A stretch of DNA of 64,000 bases from Streptomyces deccanensis (GCF_022385335.1 NZ_CP092431.1:3720001-3784000); one strand, 5' to 3'. Shown: positions 41,025 through 48,929, counted from the stretch's first letter. Notes: generated by a model not told the origin, from the sequence alone. Translations and numbers: made by a program.

Positions 41025-41209
41025 TCGCCCCAGTCCTCTTCCACCTCGGGGGCGAGGTCGAGCCGCACGCCGGCGGCGGCCTTCTCGACCACCTCGTGCT
41101 CCTGGCCGCAGGCCGTGCACTCGGTGATCTCCCCCTTTTCCCAGTCCTCCTGGACCTCGAATTCGGTGTCGCACACCAGGCACTTCGGTGCGGCAATGGC
41201 GGTGGTCAT
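41021..41209 (-). CDS. lysW: LysW amino-group carrier protein
   Basis: 62 residues from ATG 41209, just after AAGGAAA. A zinc-finger fold with C10-x2-C13 (CLVC) and C31-x2-C34 (CTAC), a very acidic surface, and the invariant C-terminal EDWGE (58-62). The terminal Glu is the attachment site of the substrate amino group. This combination is diagnostic of LysW/AmCP. Streptomyces make lysine by the diaminopimelate route, so a LysW here signals secondary metabolism. First gene of the minus-strand operon; candidate operator repeats lie 160-180 bases upstream. Confidence 0.92.
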   Translation of the reverse strand: MTTAIAAPKCLVCDTEFEVQEDWEKGEITECTACGQEHEVVEKAAAGVRLDLAPEVEEDWGE

Positions 41210-41371
41210 TTTCCTTGGACTCCCTCGTTCGTTCAATGTGAAACAGAATTGCCGGAACGCGTGAACCGGCAGCCGGAATTCACCGGACATCGAATGGACC
41301 GCGCAGGGGACCTCGACCCGGCCGGACGGCTATCCGCCAACCGCTTGCTTTGCCAACCCACACGGTCGGCA

Positions 41372-41391
41372 CGTCATGTGACGATCCGTCA
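41372..41391. promoter_or_regulatory. overlapping inverted repeats upstream of lysW
   Basis: CGTCA-TG-TGACG (41372-41383) shares its right half with TGACG-ATC-CGTCA (41379-41391). Three alternating CGTCA half-sites in 20 bases are a plausible dimeric-regulator operator. They lie in the 316-bp gap between lysW and the small peptide gene. The LuxR-type regulator encoded at 41777 is the obvious candidate ligand, though this is inference. Confidence 0.4.
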
Positions 41392-41466
41392 GCTACGGAC
41401 CGGGGCCCGGGGACGGCCGCGCGAACGCTCCGTGCACGACAGATGAGCACTGTGCGATCGCCACGC

Positions 41467-41502
41467 GCGCTTTACGCGCGGCTTGCATGCGCTTTACGCG
41501 CG
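41467..41502. repeat. two 14-bp direct repeats, each self-complementary at its ends
   Basis: GCGCTTTACGCGCG at 41467-41480 and 41489-41502, 22 bases apart (two helical turns). Each can fold CGCG against CGCG. They lie just downstream of the small exported peptide gene (ends 41526, minus), so may be a terminator or a tandem protein site for the lysW promoter. Confidence 0.4.
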
Positions 41503-41525
41503 TTGACCGGGCCGGTGACGTCGAC

Positions 41526-41672
41526 TCAGGGCCAGCCGGGGTCGCCCGGCGCGTTGGACGCCTGCGCGCTCGCGACCGTGGTGCGTTCGGCCGTCTCGGC
41601 GGCGACGGAAAGGGTCAGTACCGCGGCGGCGACAAACGCGAGCGCCCCGGCCATTCTGCGGATGTACTTCAT
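41526..41672 (-). CDS. small exported peptide (48 aa) beside a LuxR-type regulator
   Basis: ATG 41672 is eight bases after GGGGGG. MKYIRRMAGALAFVAAAVLTLSVAA is a Sec signal peptide with cleavage expected near SVAA. The remaining ~23 residues (ETAERTTVASAQASNAPGDPGWP) are Ala/Thr/Ser-rich and end in PGDPGWP. No known enzyme is this short. Divergent from the LuxR/TrmB-type regulator gene, with about 100 bases between, and reading toward lysW. The context suggests a processed signal peptide or a regulated secreted product; that is inference. Confidence 0.6.
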   Translation of the reverse strand: MKYIRRMAGALAFVAAAVLTLSVAAETAERTTVASAQASNAPGDPGWP

Positions 41673-41776
41673 TTCTCGTTCCCCCCAGAAGAATTCTCGG
41701 ACTCGCGGCTCTTCGCCGGTGCCCACAGGAAGAGCATGCCGTGGTCGGCCGGTTGCCGGAAGTGAGGGAAGGGGTC

Positions 41777-42829
41777 ATGATCGTGCACTGCAGGATTCTG
41801 AAGGGGGATGGCATGTGCGGTGAGTCGGACATACCCGGGGGCGACGACACCCCTGCGGAGATATGCGGCGCGGGCATCGAGTTCTACCGCACCGCGCTGA
41901 CCGCGGGAAGGGCCCAGCGCGCGGGCGCGCCCGGCTGTGTGAGCGCGTTCGGGCTCGTGGCCCCGGCGGTCGACGATCCGGAGGCGCTCGTGCCGATCCC
42001 GCCCTCGGTGGCGACGGCGGCGCTGGCGCACCCGAGGGAGCGGCTGATCCTGGAACAGCAGCAGGCCCTGGCCGCCGTACGGGCGTCGATGTCGCAGGCG
42101 GAGAGCGTCTACCGCACCTCCCGCCGCAAGGAGAGCGAGTCCTCCCAGCGGCTCACGCCCGCGCCGGCGATCACCGCCGCGCTGGACGAGGCGATCCGGG
42201 GCACGCGGATCGAACTGCTCACCGCGCACCCGGGCGGCAGGCGCCCCGAGGAGGTCCTGGTCAAAGCCCTGCCGCGCACCCTGGAGGCACACCGCAAGGG
42301 CGTCAAGCAGCGCACGCTCTACCAGCACACCGTCCGCGCCCACGGACCGACCCTCGACTACATCAAGCAGGTCACCGACCTGGGCGTCGAAGTACGCACG
42401 GTCGACGAGGTGTTCGACCGGATGATCATCTGTGACCGGTCCGTCGCGTTCATCCCCGACATGGGCAAGGACCACGGCACCCACGCCCTCAAGGTCACCG
42501 ACCCGGGCGTCGTGCACTTCCTGGTCTCCGCCTTCGAGTACGCCTGGGAGCGGGCGCGGCCGGTCGTCTACGAGCACGACCAGCAACGCCCCGCGCTCCT
42601 CACCGACGAGACCCGGCTGCATGTCCTGCGCCTCATGGTCGACGGCTATACCGACGCGGCCATCGCCAGCCGGCTGGGCATCAGCCCCCGTACGGTCGCC
42701 AGCCACCTCAAGAAGGTCGGCGACCTGCTCGGCAGCAACAGCCGCGCCCAGCTCGCCTACCTCACGGCCAGGAGCGGGTTGCTGGAGGACGGGACGGCTG
42801 CCGACTGCGCCTGCGAAAGGCGGAGTTGA
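41777..42829 (+). CDS. LuxR-type regulator with TrmB/PLD-like sensor domain
   Basis: 350 residues from ATG 41777 after GGGAAGGGG; ATG 41813 after AAGGGGGA is an equally good alternative. Residues ~130-255 resemble a TrmB-like effector domain (GTRIELLTAHPGGRRPEEVLVKALPRTLEAH, VRTVDEVFDRMIICDRSVAFIP). The C-terminal LuxR HTH is at ~285-345 (LLTDETRLHVLRLMVDGYTDAAIASRLGISPRTVASHLKKVGDLLGSNSRAQLAYLTARSGLL). No receiver domain, so not a two-component regulator. Position beside the exported peptide and upstream of the LysW operon makes it a candidate pathway regulator. Confidence 0.8.
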   Translation: MIVHCRILKGDGMCGESDIPGGDDTPAEICGAGIEFYRTALTAGRAQRAGAPGCVSAFGLVAPAVDDPEALVPIPPSVATAALAHPRERLILEQQQALAAVRASMSQAESVYRTSRRKESESSQRLTPAPAITAALDEAIRGTRIELLTAHPGGRRPEEVLVKALPRTLEAHRKGVKQRTLYQHTVRAHGPTLDYIKQVTDLGVEVRTVDEVFDRMIICDRSVAFIPDMGKDHGTHALKVTDPGVVHFLVSAFEYAWERARPVVYEHDQQRPALLTDETRLHVLRLMVDGYTDAAIASRLGISPRTVASHLKKVGDLLGSNSRAQLAYLTARSGLLEDGTAADCACERRS

Positions 42830-42866
42830 CGGTTCGGGTGGGACCCTGCGGGAGACCGGACGTGGC

Positions 42867-43940
42867 TCAGGCGGTCCGGATCCTGAGGGAGTAGAAGCGG
42901 GTCGTCTGGACGGGGTTCTGGTTGTCGTCGCTGACCAGCAGCACCTCCAGTCGGCCCCCGGACCACGCCGCCCCGGTGACGGTCATGCCCTCGATGTTGT
43001 CGAGCAGGGGGTTCGGCTGGGGCTGCTTGGCCGTGGCGCCGAGGGAGGGGCAGTTCACGAGGTCGGCGAGGAGCGTCTTGCGGACGAGCCGGACGCCGTC
43101 GTCCTGACCGGTGCCGCCCGCGCGGTCGCCGTCCTGGCCGGTGAGGACGGCGACGTCGCCGGTGTCGGTCGCACGGCGCGTGTCGGCGGCGTAGAGGCGG
43201 ACCGTGTTGCCGACGCCGGCGGTGAACCCGCGCTCCAGGACGAGCAGCCGTCCGCCCGGGAGACCGGCCACCTCGACGACGCCGAGGCCGGTGTCCACGC
43301 GGTAGCCGTACTGGGCGGAGAGCCTGAAGTCCCCCGCGCCGCCGTGCCGTTGCCAGGTCTGGAGGCGGACCACCCCGGCGGAGTCCCCGGCGAGCGTGCC
43401 CTCCATCGAGGCGAGCAGGGTGCGGCCGCCGGGCAGGAGGGTCAGCCCCTCGAAGGTCTGGTTGGCGACCGCCCGGCCGGCCGGGGCGACCTTCAGCGCG
43501 TCGGGCACGGGCAGGCTGCCCAGGATCCGGCCCCGCCGGTCGTAGCGCCGTACGGTCGGCTCGGTCTCGGAGGTGATGAGCCGGGTGCCGTCCCGGTCGA
43601 CGGCGAGCGCCTCGGAGTCGAGCGCGGCACCGGTCTCCGTGGCGAGCGGGAGGACGCCCTTCGGCGCGAGGGTGCGGCGGTCGAGGGTGAAGAGGGCGGA
43701 CCGGTCGGAGACGGCGAGGAGCGAGCCGTCGCGGTCTACGGCGAGGCCGGAGAGGTTGCCGACGAAGGTGTCCGCGTGCGTCGTCTTGTCGAGGGCGTCG
43801 GAGTAGCCCTCGATCGACACGGACGACGAACAGGCGTGCCGTTGCGGCGAGTCGGCGTGGACGGGTCCGGCGGCGGCGAGGGTGGTCGTGGCCGCGGCCA
43901 GGCCTGCGGTGAGCGTGGCGAGCAGGGTTCTCAGAGGCAT
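42867..43940 (-). CDS. secreted phytase-like (esterase-like) protein
   Basis: 357 residues with signal peptide MPLRTLLATLTAGLAAATTTLAAAGPVHA. The rest is a beta-propeller of the esterase-like activity of phytase family: DTFVGNLSGLAVDRDGSLLAVSDRS, LDSEALAVDRDGTRLITSETEPTVRRYDR, NQTFEGLTLLPGGRTLLASMEG, GVVEVAGLPGGRLLVLERGFTAG and NIEGMTVTGAAWSGGRLEVLLVSDDN. Asp/Glu-rich loops suit Ca2+ binding. Extracellular phosphoester hydrolysis is the presumed role. Normal length. Confidence 0.8.
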   Translation of the reverse strand: MPLRTLLATLTAGLAAATTTLAAAGPVHADSPQRHACSSSVSIEGYSDALDKTTHADTFVGNLSGLAVDRDGSLLAVSDRSALFTLDRRTLAPKGVLPLATETGAALDSEALAVDRDGTRLITSETEPTVRRYDRRGRILGSLPVPDALKVAPAGRAVANQTFEGLTLLPGGRTLLASMEGTLAGDSAGVVRLQTWQRHGGAGDFRLSAQYGYRVDTGLGVVEVAGLPGGRLLVLERGFTAGVGNTVRLYAADTRRATDTGDVAVLTGQDGDRAGGTGQDDGVRLVRKTLLADLVNCPSLGATAKQPQPNPLLDNIEGMTVTGAAWSGGRLEVLLVSDDNQNPVQTTRFYSLRIRTA

Positions 43941-44045
43941 GGCGTCACGGTAGGGCGCCGCCGGTGATACGGAGATGGCCTCACCGTGAACGTCCGGATG
44001 TCATCCGGAGCGGGGGGCCTCATGGCTGGGGGAGGTGGGGGTTGT

Positions 44046-44210
44046 GTGGCGGGTGCGGGTCCGGCGGGGCTTCTCGCGCAGTTCCCCGCGCCCCCAAAAG
44101 CTCCAGGCCCTGCGGGCCTGGAAAAAGCCGGGGCGCAGCCCCGCTTTTTCCAGGGGCGCGGGGAACTGCGCGACCAGCCCCCACGCACCCGCACCCGACA
44201 ACGCACCCGC
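44046..44210. repeat. large inverted-repeat element, copy D
   Basis: About 165 bp between the phytase-like and beta-lactamase-like genes. Core arms GCGCAGTTCCCCGCGCCCCC (44076-44095) and AGGGGCGCGGGGAACTGCGC (44153-44172). Inner loop CAGGCCCTGCGGGCCTG and AAAAAGCCGGGGCGCAGCCCCGCTTTTT. Outer flanks GCGGGTGCGGGTCCGGCGGGGC and complement are less perfect. Confidence 0.85.
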
Positions 44211-44216
44211 CCCCAA

Positions 44217-45200
44217 CTACCGCGCGGCCCCCGTCTCCGGAACCGGAACCGTCGCCTCCTGCGGCCGGTCCGTGGGTACGTACCGCTCCACACTCACCGT
44301 CGCCCCCGAGGCCGTCTTCGGCGCGGGCACGAGATCCTTGTGGATGGCCTTGGCGACGCCCTGGATCGTGTTCACGCCGTACTGCATGTCGGGGTTGCCG
44401 TGGGTGAGGACGGTGATCGTGTAGTCCCGTCCGCCGCCCACGAACGTGCCGACGCTGTGCACCCGCCAGCCGTGCGTGGCGCGGGACAGCCACCCGTTCT
44501 TGACGTGCACCTTCACGGTGGAGGGCGCCCCGGCCGGGGTGCCCCAGCGCTGCCCGGTGACGACCTTGTTCATCAGCTTGAGGACGTACGCGCGCGCGTT
44601 GTCGCTCAGGACGGTGTTCTTCGCGGTGAGCAGGGCGAGCAGCCGCTGCTCGTCCCGGACGGTGATCTGGGTGAGGCCCCAGTAGTTGTTCGCGCCCGGC
44701 TTGGTCTGCGTCATCTTGGCGGCCGTGAGGAACGCCTGGATCTTCTTGACGCCGAGCTGCCTCCACAGGGCACTGGTGGAGTTGTTGTCCGACTTGGTGA
44801 TCATGGCGGTGGCGAGCTTGGTCTCACGGTCGGTGAGGTACCGGTTCGTCTTCTTCGCGTCGAACAGCAGCGCGGCGAGCACCGTCACCTTCACGATGCT
44901 GGCCGAGTCGAAGGCGGTGTCCCCGCGCAGCGTGCAGGTGGTGTTGGTCGCGCGGTCGTACAGGCCGACCGCCACCGTCCCCTTCCGCTTCGCCAGCGCC
45001 GCCGTGATGTCCTTCTTCAGCTTGTCGGCCAGCCCGGCCTGCTTCGACGTACAGCTGACCGCGGGCGCGGCGGCGGCGGCCGGCGCGAACGCCACCGCCC
45101 CCGACGTCACGACCATCGCCGCCCCGATCCCCGCCGCAAGCACTCGCGCCCGTCTGGACGTCCGTGACACCCGGGATACCCCCGATATCCGGTGAGTCAT
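44217..45200 (-). CDS. secreted class A beta-lactamase-like serine hydrolase
   Basis: 327 residues. A signal peptide follows an Arg-rich start (RRARVLAAGIGAAMVVTSGAVAFAPAAAAAPA). Active-site motifs: S101-I-V-K104 (SxxK), S137-D-N139 (SDN), and HVKNGW in the place of the KTG triad (Lys-Asn-Gly). The Glu166 omega-loop motif of true class A enzymes is not evident, and the protein is longer than TEM-type enzymes. It is therefore best seen as a penicillin-recognising hydrolase or transpeptidase-like protein rather than a proven resistance enzyme. Confidence 0.78.
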   Translation of the reverse strand: MTHRISGVSRVSRTSRRARVLAAGIGAAMVVTSGAVAFAPAAAAAPAVSCTSKQAGLADKLKKDITAALAKRKGTVAVGLYDRATNTTCTLRGDTAFDSASIVKVTVLAALLFDAKKTNRYLTDRETKLATAMITKSDNNSTSALWRQLGVKKIQAFLTAAKMTQTKPGANNYWGLTQITVRDEQRLLALLTAKNTVLSDNARAYVLKLMNKVVTGQRWGTPAGAPSTVKVHVKNGWLSRATHGWRVHSVGTFVGGGRDYTITVLTHGNPDMQYGVNTIQGVAKAIHKDLVPAPKTASGATVSVERYVPTDRPQEATVPVPETGAAR

Positions 45201-45319
45201 AAAACGCTTCCCATCCCGTTGAGTGGTTGGAACCCGCCACTGACGGGTTCACCACCATCGACTCGCACGAATGCGCGACGGTTGCACGCGGGTTCGCAAA
45301 ATCCGGGATCCGGGGAACC

Positions 45320-45616
45320 ATGGCGGCGCGGCGCCATGGGCATGCGACGGGGCTCCTGGCGACGAACGTGCCCAGGAACACGGTGGCCGACCAGCTGAAG
45401 TCACTGCCGGAGCACCTGCTCATGGCCCGGAAGCTCACCGCCGACCGCTGGAACGCGGCGGTCGAGGTCTACCAGGAGATACCGCCGCTCCTCCCGGTGC
45501 CGGAGCTGCCCGGCGCCACCATGAGCCCCCGCGAACAACGGCTGTTCGCGGAGGCGTACGACGAGCGCCTGAAGGCGTACCGGGCGAAGTACGCGAAGCT
45601 CCTCCCCGAGGAGTGA
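45320..45616 (+). CDS. hypothetical protein
   Basis: 98 residues if ATG 45320 after GGGGAA is used. The frame is open back to 45227, and GTG 45368 is another candidate. The conserved-looking part is ADQLKSLPEHLLMARKLTADRWNAAVEVYQEIPPLLPVPELPG, then MSPREQRLFAEAYDERLKAYRAKYAKLLPEE: helical, charged, no membrane segment. No family recognised. Third-position GC fits a real gene. Confidence 0.5.
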   Translation: MAARRHGHATGLLATNVPRNTVADQLKSLPEHLLMARKLTADRWNAAVEVYQEIPPLLPVPELPGATMSPREQRLFAEAYDERLKAYRAKYAKLLPEE

Positions 45617-45732
45617 ACGCCGCCGACGCAGCGTCCCGGGGGCAAGCCGAGCCGTTCGCCCCCGCTCACGCGCGGTCCTGGTGGACGTCCGTCAGAGACC
45701 CGGCCTCGCCTCCTCGCGTAGCCTCGGCCCTC

Positions 45733-46098
45733 ATGACCACCACCCTGGAAACGATCCACGACGTACCCGTCCTGATGTGCGCCCCCGAGGGTGAGGTGAT
45801 CGCGCAGGAGAGCGATGCTCTCGATCTGATCGGGAACGCCGGGTACCAGGGCGCCGCATGGGTCGTCGTCCCCGTCGAGCGGTTCGACGAGCGGTTCTTC
45901 CGGCTGAGCACCCGCGTCGCGGGGGACATCATCCAGAAGTTCGTGCAGTACCGGGTCGGACTCGCCGTCGTCGGTGACATCTCCCGCTACACGGCGGCCA
46001 GTTCAGCGCTGGCGGACTTCGTCCGTGAGTGCAACCGTAACCGGCAGACGTGGTTCCTGGCGGATGTCGACGAGCTGCGGGAGCGACTCGAGGGCTGA
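45733..46098 (+). CDS. DUF4180 protein
   Basis: 121 residues from ATG 45733. Segments DVPVLMCAPEGEVIAQESDALDLIGNAGYQGAAWVVVPVERFDERFFRLSTRVAGDIIQKFVQYRVGLAVVGDIS and FVRECNRNRQTWFLADVDELRERL fit DUF4180. These are small alpha/beta (STAS-like) proteins found alone or next to regulators. Function is unknown. Its last 96 bases overlap the convergent PAP2 gene tail. Confidence 0.75.
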   Translation: MTTTLETIHDVPVLMCAPEGEVIAQESDALDLIGNAGYQGAAWVVVPVERFDERFFRLSTRVAGDIIQKFVQYRVGLAVVGDISRYTAASSALADFVRECNRNRQTWFLADVDELRERLEG

Positions 46099-47487
46099 GG
46101 CACCCGGCCCCGCCCCCTGCCCCGACCCCGGCCCGGAACCCGACCCCGACCCCGCGTCCGCCTCCGCCTCCGCCGCCCACCGCCGGTCGAGCCGGAAGAA
46201 GCCGTACACCACCGAGGCCATCAGCAGCAGGAGGAGTGGCCCGTACACCCACGGGTGGCGGGCCATCTCCATCGGCAGAAAGCGATAGGCCAGCAGCAGC
46301 GCGACGAACACCGCCGCGCCGTGGGCGACCAGCCGCAGCCCCGAGCGGTCCCAGCCGCGGTCGATCGTGCGCAGCGCCGCCTCGATCGTGACCGTGAAGA
46401 CGACACCGGCGATGAGGTCCACGCCGTAGTGGTAGCCGAATCCCAGCGTCGCGGTGAGCGTGGCGACGAGCCAGAACGTGCCCGCGTGACGCAGGGCGCG
46501 CGGGCCCCGGCGGGAGTGGATGAAGATCGCGGTGGCCCATGCCGTGTGCAGACTGGGCATGCAGTTGCGTGGGGTGATGTCGTCGTACGGCATCGAGTGC
46601 GGGGGGCCGATCGGCGGGGCCGTGCCGGGCCACAGGTTCGCCAGTGCCCAGGGCTCGCCGCCGGTGCCGAACGCGCCCGTGCCGTAGGCGAAGACGGGCC
46701 CGACCACCGGGAAGATCATGTAGATGCCCGGCCCGAGGAGGCCGATCAGCAGGAACGTGCGCACCAGGTGGTGGCGCGGGAAGCGGCGTTCGGTCCCCAC
46801 GTGCCGCAGCTGGTAGAGGGCGACGACGACCGCGGCCACCGCGAGCTGGACGTAGACCCAGTCGAGGAGGGTGGAGCCGACCGGTCCGGTGGCCTTGAGC
46901 ATCCGGCCCACCACCCATGACGGGTTGCCGAGCGCGTGGTCGGCGGTGGCCAGGTACGGGTCGAGCACGGTCGGGCGGGTCTTGGAGGTGATCAGCAGCC
47001 AGGCGTCACCGGTCTTGCGGCCGGCCACCAGCAGCAGGCCGAGGCCCACGCCCTTGAGCAGCAGCGTCCGTTCACGGCCGGTGCGGCGGGTGAGCGCGAT
47101 GACCGCGCAGCCGATGAGCACCCACAGCGCGCCGTTGCCGAACATCATCTCGGCGTCGAGGGCCCACCGCACGAGGAAGAAGACGAGGTCGACGCCGAGG
47201 GCGACCCCGAGCGCGATGAACCGTTGCCGCCAGGTGAGCACGACCATCGTCAGCGCCATGCTGGCGTACAGCAAGGGCCCCGATTTCGGGGCGAACACCA
47301 CTTCTCGCGCCTGATTGGTGATCGGTCCCGGCAGACCGTATCCCCGGGTGACGATCTCCAGCGCGAGAATGAATCCGAGGGCCGCGACGGTCACCGCGGC
47401 CCACAGAATCACCCTCGGCCGACGCCATGCGGTGGACGCGAAGGCACTACGTATGCGCGGGAGGACCCGCGAGGCTATGGATATCAC
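46003..47487 (-). CDS. PAP2-superfamily membrane protein (phosphatase/inositolphosphotransferase type)
   Basis: 494 residues from GTG 47487. About eleven hydrophobic helices. The PAP2-type motifs are C-terminal: PRNCMPSLHTAWATAI (Ser-Leu-His of motif II) and LGFGYHYGVDLIAGVV (His and Asp of motif III). An N-terminal multi-helix region of ~150 residues precedes the PAP2 core. This longer form is typical of actinobacterial PAP2/Aur1-like lipid enzymes. The extreme C-terminus (Ala/Gly/Ser-rich, then ~30 residues) is encoded on the strand opposite the DUF4180 gene and may be non-essential read-through. Confidence 0.8.
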   Translation of the reverse strand: MISIASRVLPRIRSAFASTAWRRPRVILWAAVTVAALGFILALEIVTRGYGLPGPITNQAREVVFAPKSGPLLYASMALTMVVLTWRQRFIALGVALGVDLVFFLVRWALDAEMMFGNGALWVLIGCAVIALTRRTGRERTLLLKGVGLGLLLVAGRKTGDAWLLITSKTRPTVLDPYLATADHALGNPSWVVGRMLKATGPVGSTLLDWVYVQLAVAAVVVALYQLRHVGTERRFPRHHLVRTFLLIGLLGPGIYMIFPVVGPVFAYGTGAFGTGGEPWALANLWPGTAPPIGPPHSMPYDDITPRNCMPSLHTAWATAIFIHSRRGPRALRHAGTFWLVATLTATLGFGYHYGVDLIAGVVFTVTIEAALRTIDRGWDRSGLRLVAHGAAVFVALLLAYRFLPMEMARHPWVYGPLLLLLMASVVYGFFRLDRRWAAEAEADAGSGSGSGPGSGQGAGPGASALESLPQLVDIRQEPRLPVTVALTDEVRQR

Positions 47488-47946
47488 CTATCCGACCGTT
47501 GCCTTGTTCGATCGGCCAGGTCTCTTCGTGGTGGGCAGCATGACTTCCCGGTGGGTGGGCGGGGCACGGGGCGAGCGGGTGGGGCACGGGTGTGTGACGG
47601 GTGGGTGAACCGGACCACGACTGACGTGATCGCTCTATTGAAGACTGTCAATCGCCTGTCAAGGTTGCCCGATACCGGCCAACTCCGTGCACCCGGGTAC
47701 GGCCCCAGCACGGCTGAATCCCCACGTCAATGAGGGTCTTCCCTTGACTCGGGGCACGGGCAGGGAAGTTGGGGCGCGAAGGTTGCCTCGTTCTTCATAA
47801 CGTCACCAAATCGCCTTCCCTTCGTAACACATGGACTGACCCGTCCATGCCAATCTCTCGGTTACCCACACAGTCAACCCGCGTAGAACGAGACTCCCCG
47901 AAGCAACTCCTCGTCCTGCGCGGCCCTCTGGGAAGGGACACCTCTC
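47488..47946. promoter_or_regulatory. divergent promoter region
   Basis: 459 bp between the divergent PAP2 and endonuclease genes, AT-richer than average from 47620 onward. It contains the 7-bp inverted repeat CATGGAC (47830-47836) / GTCCATG (47843-47849) and GAAGGGACACCTCTC just before the endonuclease ATG as ribosome binding site. No coding potential is evident here. Confidence 0.5.
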
Positions 47947-48750
47947 ATGCCCGCTGCGCGGATACGCAGTTGGAAGTCGGTCGCTCTCGCGACGTCGGCC
48001 GTGCTCGTCGGTATCGTCCTCCCGGCCGCCACCGCCTCCCCCGCCTCGGCGACGACGACCGCCTACGACGCCACGTACTACGCGAACGCGATCGGCAAGA
48101 CCGGCACGGCCCTGAAGTCCTCCCTGCACACGATCATCAGCCCCCAGACGAAGCTGTCGTACTCGGCTGTCTGGGAGGCGCTGAAGGTCACCGACCAGGA
48201 CCCCAACAACTCCAACAACGTGAAGCTGCTCTACAGCGGCATCTCGCGCAGCAAGACCCTCAACGGCGGCAACTCCGGCAACTGGAACCGCGAGCACGTG
48301 TGGGCCCAGTCGCACGGCGACTTCGGCACCTCCGCCGGCCCCGGCACCGACCTCCACCACCTCCGCCCCGAGGACGTCACGGTCAACGCCATCCGCGGCA
48401 ACCTCGACTTCGACAACGGCGGCAGCAGCTTCACCAACAGCGGCGGCAGCCTCGTCGACTCGAACTCCTTCGAGCCCCGGGACGCCGTCAAGGGCGACGT
48501 GGCCCGCATGATCCTCTACATGGCGGTCCGCTACGAGGGCGACGACGGCTGGCCCAACCTGGAGCCCAACGACCTCGTCACCAACGGCGGCACCCGCTTC
48601 CACGGCCGCCTGTCCGTGCTGAAGGCCTGGAACGACGAGGACCCGCCGGACTCCTTCGAGGAGCGCCGCAACGAGCTGATCTACACCAACTACCAGCGCA
48701 ACCGGAACCCGTTCATCGACCACCCGGAGTGGGTCGAGGCGATCTGGTAA
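47947..48750 (+). CDS. secreted endonuclease I (EndA/NucM family)
   Basis: 267 residues; signal peptide SVALATSAVLVGIVLPAATASPASA. The endonuclease I fold is shown by YYANAIGKTGTALKSSLHTIIS at the start of the mature protein and by the beta-beta-alpha-metal motif NREHVWAQSHGDFG. There the His acts as general base and a later Asn/Asp binds Mg2+ (DLHHLRPEDVTVNAIRGNLDF). It degrades extracellular DNA or RNA. A terminator follows the stop codon. Confidence 0.88.
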   Translation: MPAARIRSWKSVALATSAVLVGIVLPAATASPASATTTAYDATYYANAIGKTGTALKSSLHTIISPQTKLSYSAVWEALKVTDQDPNNSNNVKLLYSGISRSKTLNGGNSGNWNREHVWAQSHGDFGTSAGPGTDLHHLRPEDVTVNAIRGNLDFDNGGSSFTNSGGSLVDSNSFEPRDAVKGDVARMILYMAVRYEGDDGWPNLEPNDLVTNGGTRFHGRLSVLKAWNDEDPPDSFEERRNELIYTNYQRNRNPFIDHPEWVEAIW

Positions 48751-48772
48751 CCACCGCCCGCCGAGCCCGGTG

Positions 48773-48800
48773 CCCCCTGGACGTCGCCGCGTCCGGGGGG
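48773..48800 (+). terminator. hairpin terminator after the endonuclease gene
   Basis: CCCCCTGGACG (48773-48783) pairs with CGTCCGGGGGG (48790-48800) with one G.T pair and a 6-base loop, 22 bases beyond the stop. Confidence 0.65.
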
Positions 48801-48929
48801 CCCGGCAGTTACGCACTCATGACATTCGGACGTACAACCGGCGAACCCCTTATCGAGTCGGACTACATGGACGCGGCGATTCCGCCACACCGGAGCCCAC
48901 CGGACCCCACCGACCCGAAAGGCACGTGC

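Noticed and set aside
29113..41209. Reading the lys/arg-like genes as primary lysine or arginine biosynthesis
   Set aside because: Streptomyces use the diaminopimelate and ArgJ-type routes, and transketolase, ATP-grasp ligase, amidohydrolase and exporter in the same operon point to secondary metabolism.
44217..45200. True class A antibiotic-resistance beta-lactamase
   Set aside because: SxxK and SDN are present, but the omega-loop Glu motif is not evident and the KTG triad is KNG, so hydrolysis of beta-lactams cannot be claimed.
47769..48929. N-terminal extension that would fuse the endonuclease region to the FG-GAP protein
   Set aside because: The extension is an out-of-frame translation of the endonuclease gene; a signal peptide right after ATG 48930 marks the true start.
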